From JAFEDN01 sp963795715 (GTDB taxonomy: Bacteria > Pseudomonadota > Gammaproteobacteria > Coxiellales > Coxiellaceae), in the NCBI GenBank assembly GCA_963795715.1, contig CAWCIY010000002.1, positions 186,001 through 250,000 on the forward strand: a stretch of DNA of 64,000 nt, read 5' to 3'. The notes beneath the pieces are model-generated. The model had not been told where the DNA came from, did no database searches, and saw nothing but the letters and a program-made list of their open reading frames with translations. Shown here piece by piece: positions 53,276 through 62,758 of this stretch (within the stretch, counting starts at the first letter, position 1; each line of letters begins with the position of its first letter). A program made the translations under genes and the position numbers.

Positions 53276-54403
53276 CTAGTTGAAAATTAACATAAGGTAT
53301 GCAAAAAATAATAGTAGATGTAAAGCACCTTGTAAAACATTAGCACGTCCACTGGCAAAAGTAACCAGTGCATTGATTAAGGTTAACACTAAAACAGTTA
53401 TATTGGCTTTGGATAGTCCTAAAATAATCACTTGACCGGAAAACAATCCAAACAATAACACAATCGGGATAGTTAACGCGGTGCTGGCTAAGACTGCTCC
53501 AAGCGCAATATTTACAGATCTTTGTAAATGGTTGGTAAGAGAAGCGCGGATTGCACTTACAGCCTCTGGGGCTAACACTAATGTCGCCACAATTAACCCA
53601 CCGACGGAAGCGGGCAGATTAAAAAAACTCAAAATAGTATCTATGGGTATAGAAATTTTTTTAGCAATTAACAAAGTGGGAATTAAGTATGCGATGACTA
53701 AGAACCCATGATATTTATTGCATTTTTTAGAATATTTGAAATGTATCTTCATCGGTTTGTTTTGTTGTTGGGAATCGAAAGGAGAAACAAAATGCATTCG
53801 ATGACTGAAGGTTTGCATAGTCAAAAAAATTCCGTAGATAATGAGTGAAGTCATTATTAAAAAGAGAGTGAATTTGGGGGAAAAAGTATTGCCAGTTGTG
53901 TTAGTGAAATCCGGTAAAATTAACGCTATCACCGCTAATACCAAAATAACACTCATAAATTCAACTGAGCCTCGTAAATTGTAGCGTTGCTCGCGGTAAC
54001 GTAAACCCCCTAAAGACAAACTTAAGCCGACAATGCCGTTTAACACAATCATCAAAATGGCGTATATCGTATCTCTGACCAAGGCTGGATTGTCGTTGCT
54101 GACGATCATAATATTCACCATGGAAACAATTTCAACTGAAGTGGCGCATAATGTTAAAATCAAAGTACCGAAAGGTGCTCGAATGGATGCGGCTAATATT
54201 TCAATGTGATGCGCTATTTCGAAAGAATCCCAAATGACAAGAAAAAATAGCCAGAAAAATAAAATGCCAAATGAAAAAGGATGAAATAAATTAGTAAGAT
54301 ATTTTTCTGGAATACTAAATTCAAATAAAAAAAAGACCGTTAACCACACTAACCACAGAGCTGTTTCGTGTAAGAGTAATAATTCCGTCAATTTCTTAAT
54401 CAT
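53276..54403 (-). CDS. ChaA-like cation/proton antiporter, paralogue
   Basis: About 375 residues, clearly related to the following gene throughout: GTLILTLCATSVEIVSMVNIMI and TLVLAPEAVSAIRASLTNHLQRSVNIALGAVLAS are the two repeat cores. The start at 54403 (MIKKLTEL) is chosen because GGGAG lies 6 bases before it; a longer frame from 54445 lacks a site. The pair arose by tandem duplication and may form homo- or hetero-oligomers. Confidence 0.88.
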   Translation of the reverse strand: MIKKLTELLLLHETALWLVWLTVFFLFEFSIPEKYLTNLFHPFSFGILFFWLFFLVIWDSFEIAHHIEILAASIRAPFGTLILTLCATSVEIVSMVNIMIVSNDNPALVRDTIYAILMIVLNGIVGLSLSLGGLRYREQRYNLRGSVEFMSVILVLAVIALILPDFTNTTGNTFSPKFTLFLIMTSLIIYGIFLTMQTFSHRMHFVSPFDSQQQNKPMKIHFKYSKKCNKYHGFLVIAYLIPTLLIAKKISIPIDTILSFFNLPASVGGLIVATLVLAPEAVSAIRASLTNHLQRSVNIALGAVLASTALTIPIVLLFGLFSGQVIILGLSKANITVLVLTLINALVTFASGRANVLQGALHLLLFFAYLMLIFN

Positions 54404-54542
54404 GCTAGCTCCCAAGCTTTGATTAAGCGTGGAATGAAGCAGCACATAGCAATATTCTGTATTGAGTCTATTTTACTGTACATTAACCAAACATTACAAT
54501 ATAATTTTGTAGGAAAAATTTTGAGTTTACTCTAGGATTTTT

Positions 54543-54600
54543 AAGCCTCAATCTTCAGCGCACTAGGTCTTCGCAGTAGGTGGCAACTGATTAATTTAGG
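54543..54600 (+). repeat. Half copy of the MITE-like element
   Basis: AAGCCTCAATCTTCAGCGCACTAGGTCTTCGCAG through TGGCAACTGATTAATTTAGG corresponds to the right arm of the element at 39370-39608. It ends 34 bases before the next start codon. Confidence 0.8.
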
Positions 54601-54634
54601 TTAAAATAACTTTATTTTAAAAAGGAGATAAAAA

Positions 54635-55225
54635 ATGCGTTATCCAGAAAATGTCACTCGTATTATTGAACCCATCAATTTAACAGCAGCTTATGCTACC
54701 TTTGGTTTAGGTTCAGCAATAAAATCAAGCTTTCTCACTTCCGTTACCAAATTATCTTTAGGTGGTATTGGATCTATTAATTTGATATCAGCTTTAGCTC
54801 CGGGCAAGGGAACGCCAGAAAGGGTGGTTACCTTGATAAAAACGGCCACAGTTTACTATGCAGGTTTTGTAGACGGTCTGCTAGACATTGTGAAGGATTC
54901 AAAAACCATTATTGCCCCTGCCATGCAAATTCTTACAGGTGTTTTTGCTTATAGAACCAAACTGGCTTTTAAAGGGGATGACGTGGTGGAGAAAGTATGT
55001 GCAGGAGTTTTGACGGTAGCCAATCAAACAGGAGTCATTGGCTTGTTGGTTGAAAATGATACTGTTTTTGACGTATCTTGTTTTACTGCCGCAGGCGCCG
55101 GACTTTGTCTTACCTTACATAGAATCAACCAAGAATGTAAAAAAACAGCCGAAGGGAGTATCAATACTACATACTCAGAGATAGTGGATGAAGAGTCTTC
55201 AACTCGTACTTGCTGCGGTAATTAA
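54635..55225 (+). CDS. Uncharacterised protein with a Rab-like CCxx C-terminus, candidate effector
   Basis: A 196-residue Gly/Ala/Val-rich protein with amphipathic to hydrophobic stretches (SINLISALAPG, VCAGVLTVANQTGVIGLLV, CFTAAGAGLCLTLHRI) but no signal peptide. Its end is E-E-S-S-T-R-T-C-C-G-N: a CCxx terminus such as Rab5 has (CCSN), the substrate type of host Rab geranylgeranyl transferase. A strong AAGGAG site precedes the ATG and a half MITE-like element ends 34 bases before it, the same arrangement as for the Sel1 gene. No family is recognised; the host role is inference. Confidence 0.55.
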   Translation: MRYPENVTRIIEPINLTAAYATFGLGSAIKSSFLTSVTKLSLGGIGSINLISALAPGKGTPERVVTLIKTATVYYAGFVDGLLDIVKDSKTIIAPAMQILTGVFAYRTKLAFKGDDVVEKVCAGVLTVANQTGVIGLLVENDTVFDVSCFTAAGAGLCLTLHRINQECKKTAEGSINTTYSEIVDEESSTRTCCGN

Positions 55226-55255
55226 TCTTTATGATGTGATATACTGTCCCGCAGT

Positions 55256-56155
55256 ATGAATTCATTAACCAAATCAGAAGCGTTAGAACACTTACTGCGG
55301 GTAGGCGACTGGGTTCGTTGGGCTGCTTCCCAATTTAACCAAGCGGGTTTGTTTTACGGTCATGGCACCGAAAATGCTTGGGATGAGGCAGTTAATTTAG
55401 TGTTGACATTATTAAACTTGCCTCCGCAGACCCCTGCGGAGGTTTTTCATGCGGCCTTAACGCCTGCAGAAAGATTAAAAATATTTCTAGTCATTCAAGA
55501 ACGTATTACCACCCGAAAACCCTTGGCTTATTTATTGAAACAAGCCTGGTTTTATGGCCATCCTTTTTATGTGGATGAAAGAGTATTGATTCCGCGTTCG
55601 CCCATTGCAGAATGGTTAGAAAAACAATTTTCACCCTGGGTTGATCCCGAAAATGTGAACCGAATTTTAGAGATCGGCACGGGTAGCGGTTGTATCGCCA
55701 TCGCTGCTGCTTGGGCTTTTCCACAGGCTCAAGTCGATGCTGTCGACATCAGCCCGGATGCATTAAAGGTTGCAGCGGTCAACGTTAACCGTTACCTGTT
55801 GCAAGACCGGGTGCATCTTCATCAATCAGACTGTTTTGATAATATTCCGGTCAAACAATATGATATTATTTTAAGTAACCCGCCTTATGTTAGCGCTGAA
55901 GAATTAGCTCATTTGCCGGTAGAATATAGCCATGAGCCGAAGATAGCACTCTATGCCGGAGCCGATGGCTTAGAAGTAGTTAGAAAAATTTTTGCAGGCG
56001 CTAAGCGGTTTTTATCTCCGCAAGGAATACTGGTCGTCGAAGTGGGTAATACGGATGAACAATTGGCCCAACATTTTCCAGACCTTCCTTGCACTTGGCT
56101 GGAACTTGAAAAAGGCGGACAAGGTCTATTTTTATTAACTGCGGACCAATTATAA
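55256..56155 (+). CDS. prmB: Ribosomal protein L3 N5-glutamine methyltransferase PrmB
   Basis: PrmB methylates a glutamine of ribosomal protein L3. The N-terminal domain contains YGHGTENAWDEAVNLVL and AWFYGHPFYVDERVLIPRSP, which distinguish PrmB from PrmC. The SAM site is LEIGTGSGCIAIAAAWAFP, and the glutamine-binding N-P-P-Y is in DIILSNPPYVSAEEL. The length of 299 residues is normal. Confidence 0.94.
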   Translation: MNSLTKSEALEHLLRVGDWVRWAASQFNQAGLFYGHGTENAWDEAVNLVLTLLNLPPQTPAEVFHAALTPAERLKIFLVIQERITTRKPLAYLLKQAWFYGHPFYVDERVLIPRSPIAEWLEKQFSPWVDPENVNRILEIGTGSGCIAIAAAWAFPQAQVDAVDISPDALKVAAVNVNRYLLQDRVHLHQSDCFDNIPVKQYDIILSNPPYVSAEELAHLPVEYSHEPKIALYAGADGLEVVRKIFAGAKRFLSPQGILVVEVGNTDEQLAQHFPDLPCTWLELEKGGQGLFLLTADQL

Positions 56156-56165
56156 AATGGAGACG

Positions 56166-56238
56166 GGGGGTGTAGCTCAGCTGTGAGAGCGTCGCGTTCG
56201 CAATGCGAAGGCCGGGAGTTCGATCCTCCTCAGCTCCA
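56166..56238 (+). tRNA. tRNA-Ala (anticodon CGC)
   Basis: A 73-base cloverleaf without encoded CCA. The D-stem is GCTC/GAGC, the anticodon stem TCGCG/TGCGA with loop TTCGCAA (anticodon CGC), and the T-arm GGGAG-TTCGATC-CTCCT. The acceptor is GGGGGTG/CAGCTCC with the G3-U70 pair that marks alanine tRNAs and discriminator A. Irregular points: a G-G mismatch at 5-68 and a T in place of one of the D-loop Gs. Confidence 0.8.
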
Positions 56239-56241
56239 TAT

Positions 56242-56404
56242 ATACCTTACCTCGCCATAATTTGAGCTTTTTAGCATCCCATCTATGGGCCATCTTGAGT
56301 TGTAAAAAACACTTACAGAGTGATACTATGCTCGTGTTTTTTACAACTCAATCTGACCCATACCTGGGCGCTAAAAAAGCTCAAATTATGGCGAGGTAAG
56401 GTAT
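56242..56404. repeat. Large palindrome between tRNA-Ala and asd
   Basis: Two arms of ~70 bases pair almost throughout: ATACCTTACCTCGCCATAAT and TTTGAGCTTTTTAGC on the left match the reverse complement on the right, as do TTGAGTTGTAAAAAACAC and GTGTTTTTTACAACTCAA near the centre, with a ~20-base loop. It fills the whole gap between the tRNA and asd. Confidence 0.85.
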
Positions 56405-56418
56405 CAATAGGTATAAAC

Positions 56419-57438
56419 ATGAGTAAAAAAGTAAATATCGCTATTGTAGGCGCCACCGGAGCAGTCGGCAGAACCTTTATCGAAATATTAGAACAAAGAC
56501 AGTTTCCTGTTGATAAACTGTATCTCTTGGCCAGCGAACATTCTGAAGGTGAAGTGATTCTTTTTGAAGGCCGTAGCCATCGAGTAAAAAATTTAGAAAG
56601 TTTTGACTTTTCTAAAGTTCAAATGGCCTTTTTTTCTGCAGGTTCAGCTATTTCGGAAAAATATGTGCCCAAGGCGGCTGACGCGGGATGTATTGTGATC
56701 GACAATTCTTCCCAATTTCGTTACGACCCCGAGGTGCCGTTAATTGTGCCCGAAGTGAATTCTCACGCTTTAGTGCATTATCACAATAAAAATATCATTG
56801 CCAATCCCAACTGTTCTACCATACAAATGGTTGTGGCTTTAAAACCGATTTACGATCAGGTGGGCATCAAACGGATTAATGTCACTACCTACCAATCCGT
56901 TTCGGGAGCCGGAAACAAAGGGGTAGAAGAATTGGCCAAGCAGACGGCTGAATTGTTAAATGGACAATCTACCGAAACTAAAGTTTTTCCTCAACAAATA
57001 GCCTTTAACATCATCCCTCAAATTGATATCTTTTTAGAAAACGGCTACACCAAAGAAGAAATGAAGATGGTTTGGGAAACTAAAAAAATTTTGGAAGATG
57101 ACCGCATTGAAGTAAACCCAACTGCAGTGCGAGTACCGGTTTTTTATGCGCATTCAGAAGCCGTGTCTATCGAAACCGAACATCCGATCTCTGCAGCAGA
57201 AGTCTCAGAGCTGTTAACCAAGGCTCCGGGAGTACTGGTTATGGATAACAATCAATATCCTACTCCTTTAAATGTCGCCACTCTCGACCATGTGTTTGTA
57301 GGTAGAATTCGGCAGGATTTAAATAACCCCCAGGGGATAAACTTATGGATTGTTGCCGATAATGTTCGCAAAGGAGCTGCTTTAAATGGGGTTCAAATTG
57401 CAGAATTGTTGCTGAATGAACAACTGGTATTGCACTGA
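56419..57438 (+). CDS. asd: Aspartate-semialdehyde dehydrogenase
   Basis: Asd makes aspartate semialdehyde for lysine/DAP, threonine and methionine. NADP motif VGATGAVGRTF at residues ~9-19, catalytic Cys132 in NPNCSTIQM, SVSGAGNKGVEEL, and the His-containing VRVPVFYAHSEAV. At 339 residues it is complete. The frame is open further upstream, but that region is the palindrome, so the ATG at 56419 is the start. The large palindrome ends 14 bases before it. Confidence 0.95.
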   Translation: MSKKVNIAIVGATGAVGRTFIEILEQRQFPVDKLYLLASEHSEGEVILFEGRSHRVKNLESFDFSKVQMAFFSAGSAISEKYVPKAADAGCIVIDNSSQFRYDPEVPLIVPEVNSHALVHYHNKNIIANPNCSTIQMVVALKPIYDQVGIKRINVTTYQSVSGAGNKGVEELAKQTAELLNGQSTETKVFPQQIAFNIIPQIDIFLENGYTKEEMKMVWETKKILEDDRIEVNPTAVRVPVFYAHSEAVSIETEHPISAAEVSELLTKAPGVLVMDNNQYPTPLNVATLDHVFVGRIRQDLNNPQGINLWIVADNVRKGAALNGVQIAELLLNEQLVLH

Positions 57439-57444
57439 ATCGGT

Positions 57445-57858
57445 TTAAATTATTTTTTTATAACTGGTTGCTAACAATAAAATGATGATTACAAATGCAA
57501 CTAAACTAAGTAATGGAAAAGTAATAAAACCGAATAGTTGCCAATCAATGGTTTCACAGCTTACCCCATTGGCGTCGACCCTGCAGGGAGTATAAGGCGC
57601 TAAAGCGGGCACCATTTGAATAAGATAATGGTACAGTGCAATCAAGGCGCCTAATCCGGCTAAGGGAATAGCATAGATGGCAAACTTCGAATCGTTCCTA
57701 AAGGTGGCAATTCCCAGCTGTATCGCCAGTGGAAACATACAAACCCGCTGATCCCAGCACAGTACACACACCTGCATTTTTAGAATTTCACTGGCATATA
57801 AGGCAATGAAGGTAGCGGCCAAAGCGACTATCCACGCGAATAAGATACGATTTTGCAT
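57445..57858 (-). CDS. DsbB-family disulfide oxidoreductase (BdbC-like)
   Basis: A 137-residue four-helix membrane protein. The quinone-coupled first pair is C-V-L-C (in QVCVLCWDQRV) and the second pair is in TPCRVDANGVSCE. It reoxidises the neighbouring DsbA-like protein. It is shorter than enteric DsbB and nearer BdbC/DsbI types. It ends 6 bases from convergent asd; the partner gene is directly upstream. Confidence 0.87.
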   Translation of the reverse strand: MQNRILFAWIVALAATFIALYASEILKMQVCVLCWDQRVCMFPLAIQLGIATFRNDSKFAIYAIPLAGLGALIALYHYLIQMVPALAPYTPCRVDANGVSCETIDWQLFGFITFPLLSLVAFVIIILLLATSYKKII

Positions 57859-57859
57859 A

Positions 57860-58504
57860 TTATTTCGCAGCGTCTATCGCTTTTTGGATATTCTTGAAAC
57901 TGGGGGGATCCACAAACCGTCCATTGACATAGACAGCCGGTGTGGCCACACTGTTGCCCTGGATTTTGGAAGCAAGCTTAAAATTATTTTGAATAAAATC
58001 AGTATAGGGACTTTCGTAAATACAATGGCTTAGCTTATCTTGGTCAACTCCCTGAATGACTCCAGCAAACTGCATCAGTTGGGGGATAGTAGCCCAATCT
58101 TCATTTTCAGGGGGTTGATGCTGATACACATTATCGACAAACTGAAAGAACCAATCCGGATTTTGCGCGTAAAGGCAGCGTGCTGCATTGGCCGCCGGCA
58201 TGGATCCAGGAATAAATGCCACGTTTATGACAGTATATTTAGCAATGCCTGGTTCAATGTACTGAGCTTTCATTTTAGGAAGGACTGAGTTGTTGAAATT
58301 TCGACAAGCGATACATTTTAAATCTTCAAATATGACAACTTGCACCTTGGCATTGGGATTGCCTTTAGTAGGCTGATTGCTAGTGTCAATCTGAAAAATT
58401 TGCTCTTTTTTGCCAGAATGTTTCGGTAAAAAGGCCAAGATACAACCCACTGCCGCTAACGCAATTACAGCAATGACAATTTTTTGGAGGACTGATTTAT
58501 TCAT
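57860..58504 (-). CDS. DsbA-like thioredoxin-fold disulfide oxidoreductase
   Basis: About 214 residues: an N-terminal signal or anchor helix (VLQKIVIAVIALAAVGCILAFL), then a DsbA-type domain with active site C-I-A-C in VVIFEDLKCIACRNF and cis-Pro loop VATPAVYVNGRFV. The start at 58504 (MNKSVLQK) is chosen over an upstream ATG at 58549 because it gives a proper basic signal start and follows GGGG. It pairs with the DsbB-like gene one base downstream, in a periplasmic folding system that also serves cytochrome c maturation. Confidence 0.88.
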   Translation of the reverse strand: MNKSVLQKIVIAVIALAAVGCILAFLPKHSGKKEQIFQIDTSNQPTKGNPNAKVQVVIFEDLKCIACRNFNNSVLPKMKAQYIEPGIAKYTVINVAFIPGSMPAANAARCLYAQNPDWFFQFVDNVYQHQPPENEDWATIPQLMQFAGVIQGVDQDKLSHCIYESPYTDFIQNNFKLASKIQGNSVATPAVYVNGRFVDPPSFKNIQKAIDAAK

Positions 58505-58572
58505 AGCAAACCCCAACAAATGACCCGCAGCCATTATACACATATTCAACCTGTATGGTATAGTACGCGCCT

Positions 58573-61500
58573 ATGAATTTAAAAAGCATTAAACTAGCCG
58601 GTTTTAAATCTTTTGTAGATCCGATCATCATCCCCATAAACTCAAGCCTGACTGGAATAGTCGGCCCGAACGGGTGTGGTAAATCCAATGTGGTGGATGC
58701 GATTCGTTGGGTGATTGGCGAGAGCTCCGCAAAACAATTGCGAGGCCAGGCCATGGCGGATGTCATTTTCAATGGCGCCACCCATCGTAAACCGGTCGGA
58801 CAAGCCGTCGTAGAACTGGTTTTTGATAACAGTGATGGCAGAATTTCTGGAGAATATGCTAAATTTTCTGAAATTTCGGTCAGGCGTGAAGTGCAACGGG
58901 AAGGTCAATCCCAGTATATGCTAAATGGAGTGCAATGCCGCCGCCGGGATATTACCAATTTATTTTTGGGCACTGGTTTAGGCGCAAGAAGTTATGCCAT
59001 TATCGAGCAAGGTGTGATTTCTGAACTGATTGAGGCTAAACCGGAAGAATTGCGCAGTCATTTAGAGGAAGTCTCTGGAATATCGAAATACAAGGAACGC
59101 CGGCGTGAAACTGAATTGCGCATGCGGCATACTCAAGAAAATCTAGACCGTTTGAATGATTTAAATGAAGAATTATCTAAGCAGCTCAGACATTTAAAAC
59201 GGCAAGCAGAAGCAGCGGAACGATATTCCGAACTCAAACAGCAGGAGCGCATTTTACAAGCAGAAATTAAAGTGTTGCACTGGCAAAAGCTGTCTCAGCA
59301 ATTATTAGATCAGCAAGTTCCTTTGGCGCAATGCCAATTGGTACAAGAGCAACAAACTGCTTTATTGCGAGAGGTGGAGACCCGTTTAGAGAAAAATCGG
59401 CTTGAGCATCATGAAATCAATGCTCAGCGCGATGAAATTCAAAGAAATTTCTTTGCTATGGATAAAGAAATTGCGCGGTTAGAGCAGCGCATTCAAAGCT
59501 TGCAGGAGCAGATTTTAAGATGGCGCAAAGAGCAGCAGGAAGTAGAGCAGCTTTATCATGAGTTGGAAGAACATGCGCAAGAACAACGTCTGAATATCGA
59601 GGAATTACAAACTGAACTCGGCTTGTTAGCTCCCCAAACGGCGGCAGCTAAGACGACTGCTTTAGCTGCAGGCCAGACACTGCAAGATGCAGAGAAACAG
59701 ATGCGGGAAATGCAGCAAATTTGGGATGTTTTTCAACAAGAATTTTCCCAACTCACTTCACAGATCAGTGTTTTAACGAATAATTTACATCACTATGAGC
59801 AACAGAGGGCGCACCTGTATTCCCGTCAAGCGCAGTTGCACGAGAGGCAAAAACAATTACCTTTGTCTAGTTTAACAGAAGAAATCTCGCCTCTAACCAG
59901 CGAAGTAGAGACCCACCGCCAAGAATTGGAAGCCTTGAAAACTGCCCAAGACCAGCTGAATGAAAGCAGCCGTATTCTACGTCAGCAAAACGCCCAAACC
60001 AAAGAGGAATGGGAGCGGCAAAATAAATTATTACAGGGTCTACAACAACGAAATGCCTCGTTGGAAGCGTTACAGCAATCTGCGCTCGGTTTTCATGACA
60101 ATCAAATACAAGATTGGTTGAAAAAGTATGCCCTTCATAGTCAGGCGCGTTTAGCCCAAGTGCTGCATGTAACCAGCGGTTGGGAATTGGCTGTGGAAAC
60201 GGTTTTAGGTAGCTATATTGATGCTGTTTGTTTAACTCATTTAGAAGAATGGATCGAACCTTTAGCTCAGATTCAACAGGGCCGATTAACATTAATAGAG
60301 GAAGCAACAGAGCAAAGTCCGGCCGTTGTTTCTTTGCATCTTCCTCTATTATCAAGCCGAATTCACAGTGCATGGCCGCTTAGCGGGTGGGTGGCTGGTG
60401 TTTATTGCGCCGAAGATTTAGCTCAGGCGATGACCCTGCGGGACCAATTGCAACCGGAAGAATCTATTATCACAAAAGAAGGAATTTGGCTGGGAAAAAA
60501 TTGGATACGGGTGAATAGAGGAAAGAATAAAGAAAGCGGTGTGATTGTGCGAGAGCAGGAGTTAAAGCAGTTAGCCCAAGAAATTTTACAGGCGCGAGAG
60601 AAACTTTTATGGTTGCAGGCTAGTCTAGCTGAAGGAGAAGAAAGCCTACGGGATTTAGAAGAGCAGCGAGATTCCTATCATCGAAACTTTCAAAAAATCA
60701 GCGCAAAATTAACTGAGCTGCAAGGCCAATTAAGTGGCCGGCAGAGCAGACTGGCCGAGTTAGAACATCAACAACAACGGTTAAGTAAAGAAATCAGTGA
60801 GTGTGAGTTATCAATTCAAAATCTGCAGGGGTTATATGCTAAAAATCAAGAGCAGTTAGCAAATTATAAGCATAAAGAAGCTGACCATAACCAAAAAAAG
60901 ATCGAGTTGTTGCAATTGTTAGAGGAAAGACGGCAAGAGTTGGCTAAAGTACGTCAACAAACTGATCAACAACGTAGAACTGCGGATGAATTATCCATTC
61001 GTTGCGCTGCCATTGAAAATGAATTGGCATTGTTAAAACAAAGCAGTTTGCGCGATGAGCGTCAACGCCAACAGCTTTCTGAAAGAAGGGAACAATTGGC
61101 TAATCGTTCCGAAAATGAAGAGGTCTTAGAAGATTTACGAGCGGAGTTACAACAACAATTAGCGTTACGATTAAAAATTGAAGAGGATTTACGTAAAGCA
61201 CAAGACTTGTTAACAACTCATATTAAAAACCAAGAACAACTTAACCGCCAAAGGCAAAATACTCAGGAGCAATTAACCGCCGCGCAAACCGAGTGGCAAC
61301 ACTTACAAATGGAACAACAAGCGTTATCGGTGCGTCAAAGTGCCATTCAAGAACAATTAGCTGAACAAAATTGGGTGTTGGAAGAATTACTCACTCATTT
61401 GCCGGCCCATGCTAATGCTGAACAATGGGAACAACAGTTAATTGCAGTGGCCGCTACAAATTCAGCGATTAGGAGCCATTAATTTAGCAGCTATTGATGA

Positions 61501-62083
61501 GTTCCAAGTGGTGAACGAACGGAAAAGTTATTTGGATAAACAGCAGGCCGATTTAAATGAAGCCTTAACTGTTTTACAATCGGCTATCCAAAAAATTGAT
61601 CGAGAAACCCGCAGCCAATTTCAAGATACTTTTACTAAAGTGAATCAAAACTTCCAAGAGCTTTTTCCACAAATTTTTGGCGGCGGCAAAGCAGTGTTAG
61701 AATTGCTGGATGAAGATTGGCTCTCCGCAGGGATTATGGTAAAAGCTCAACCGCCGGGAAAACGCAATGCCACTATTCATATGTTGTCAGGTGGTGAAAA
61801 GGCTTTGACGGCAGTGGCTTTGGTGTTTGCTATGTTTAAAATTAATCCGGCGCCGTTTTGTGTTTTAGATGAGGTAGATGCTCCGTTGGATGACATTAAT
61901 ACCGGCCGTTTTTGCCAATTGGTTAAAGAAATGGCTAAAACGACGCAATTTATTGTGATCAGTCATAACAAAGTGACTATTAGCATGGCTGAACGATTAA
62001 TGGGGGTGACAATGCAAGAACCAGGTGTTTCCAGGATTGTATCTGTCAATGTGGCTGAAGCTGTGGCTTTGGCTGAAGCATAA
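58573..62083 (+). CDS. smc: Chromosome segregation protein SMC (one frameshift near 61.48 kb)
   Basis: SMC is a long coiled-coil ATPase that organises the chromosome. The N-terminal head has Walker A GIVGPNGCGKSN and RWVIGESSAKQLRG. Two very long coiled coils (~residues 160-500 and ~670-960) flank a hinge (QIQDWLKKYALHSQ and the VLGSYIDAVCL region). The C-terminal head has LSGGEKALTAVALVFAMF and VLDEVDAPLDD. A single indel near 61465 (ATIQRLGAINLAAIDEF spans it) splits it; joined it is ~1170 residues, the normal length. Most gammaproteobacteria use MukB; SMC fits Legionellales. Confidence 0.94.
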
Positions 62084-62110
62084 AGGCATAACTCAGGTTA
62101 AGAGGAAAAA

Positions 62111-62758
62111 ATGATTCAAGGAATTATCGCGATCGTGTTGCTAGGGTTGGCAGTAGTCATATTTTTTTGGGGACGGCGTCCGATGGAAAATCTGCAACGT
62201 GAAGACCCTGATGTGATTTTAGGTTTGGCAGAAAAACAAGCTCCAACAGTTCCAGCTCCAGCGTCGCCTGAATCGTCATCCCCGGTATCGGTGACCACAC
62301 CGGTGGTTTGCACTGAATTGCCACTAGAAAGGCAAATTTTATTTTTACGCGCACCAGCCGGACGGTCTTATGGTGGATACGAATTATTGCAATCCTTACT
62401 CAGTTGCGGGTTTGTTTTTGGTGACCAAAATATTTTCCATCGTTATGAAAAAAGCAATGATCAGAAAATTATTTTATTCAGCATTGCTGCGGCTACCAAA
62501 ACCGGAGAATTAAATCCTGAAAAAATGGCAGGGTTTACTTGCCAAGGCTTAAGTTTTTTTATTACTTTAAACGATCATTTATATCCCAGCGTTAATTTCG
62601 AACTGATGCTGGATACCGCACGGCAACTGGCTGAAGATTTAGGTGGAGAGCTCTTAGATCAGAATCAATCACGGCTTACTACAGAAAGAGTTCAACAAAT
62701 CCGCGAAACAATTAAGCATTTTGAAACCAGGCAACTGACCATGGAACTGTTTGTTTGA
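62111..62758 (+). CDS. zipA: Cell-division protein ZipA
   Basis: ZipA tethers FtsZ to the membrane. It has one N-terminal membrane helix (GIIAIVLLGLAVVIFFWG), a Pro/Ala/Ser/Val linker (residues ~38-70) and a C-terminal FtsZ-binding domain (LRAPAGRSYGGYELLQSLLSCGFVFGDQNIFH, LMLDTARQLAEDLGGELLD). At 215 residues the linker is short. The position between smc and ligA is the classic one. Confidence 0.9.
   Translation: MIQGIIAIVLLGLAVVIFFWGRRPMENLQREDPDVILGLAEKQAPTVPAPASPESSSPVSVTTPVVCTELPLERQILFLRAPAGRSYGGYELLQSLLSCGFVFGDQNIFHRYEKSNDQKIILFSIAAATKTGELNPEKMAGFTCQGLSFFITLNDHLYPSVNFELMLDTARQLAEDLGGELLDQNQSRLTTERVQQIRETIKHFETRQLTMELFV

Noticed and set aside
56320..56418. Upstream extension of asd through the palindrome
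   Set aside because: The extra ~33 residues are encoded by the inverted repeat and have no counterpart in the family; the ATG at 56419 gives the standard N-terminus.
61455..61490. Programmed frameshift in smc
   Set aside because: No slippery heptamer or downstream stem is evident and SMC is not known to use frameshifting; a sequence error is simpler.
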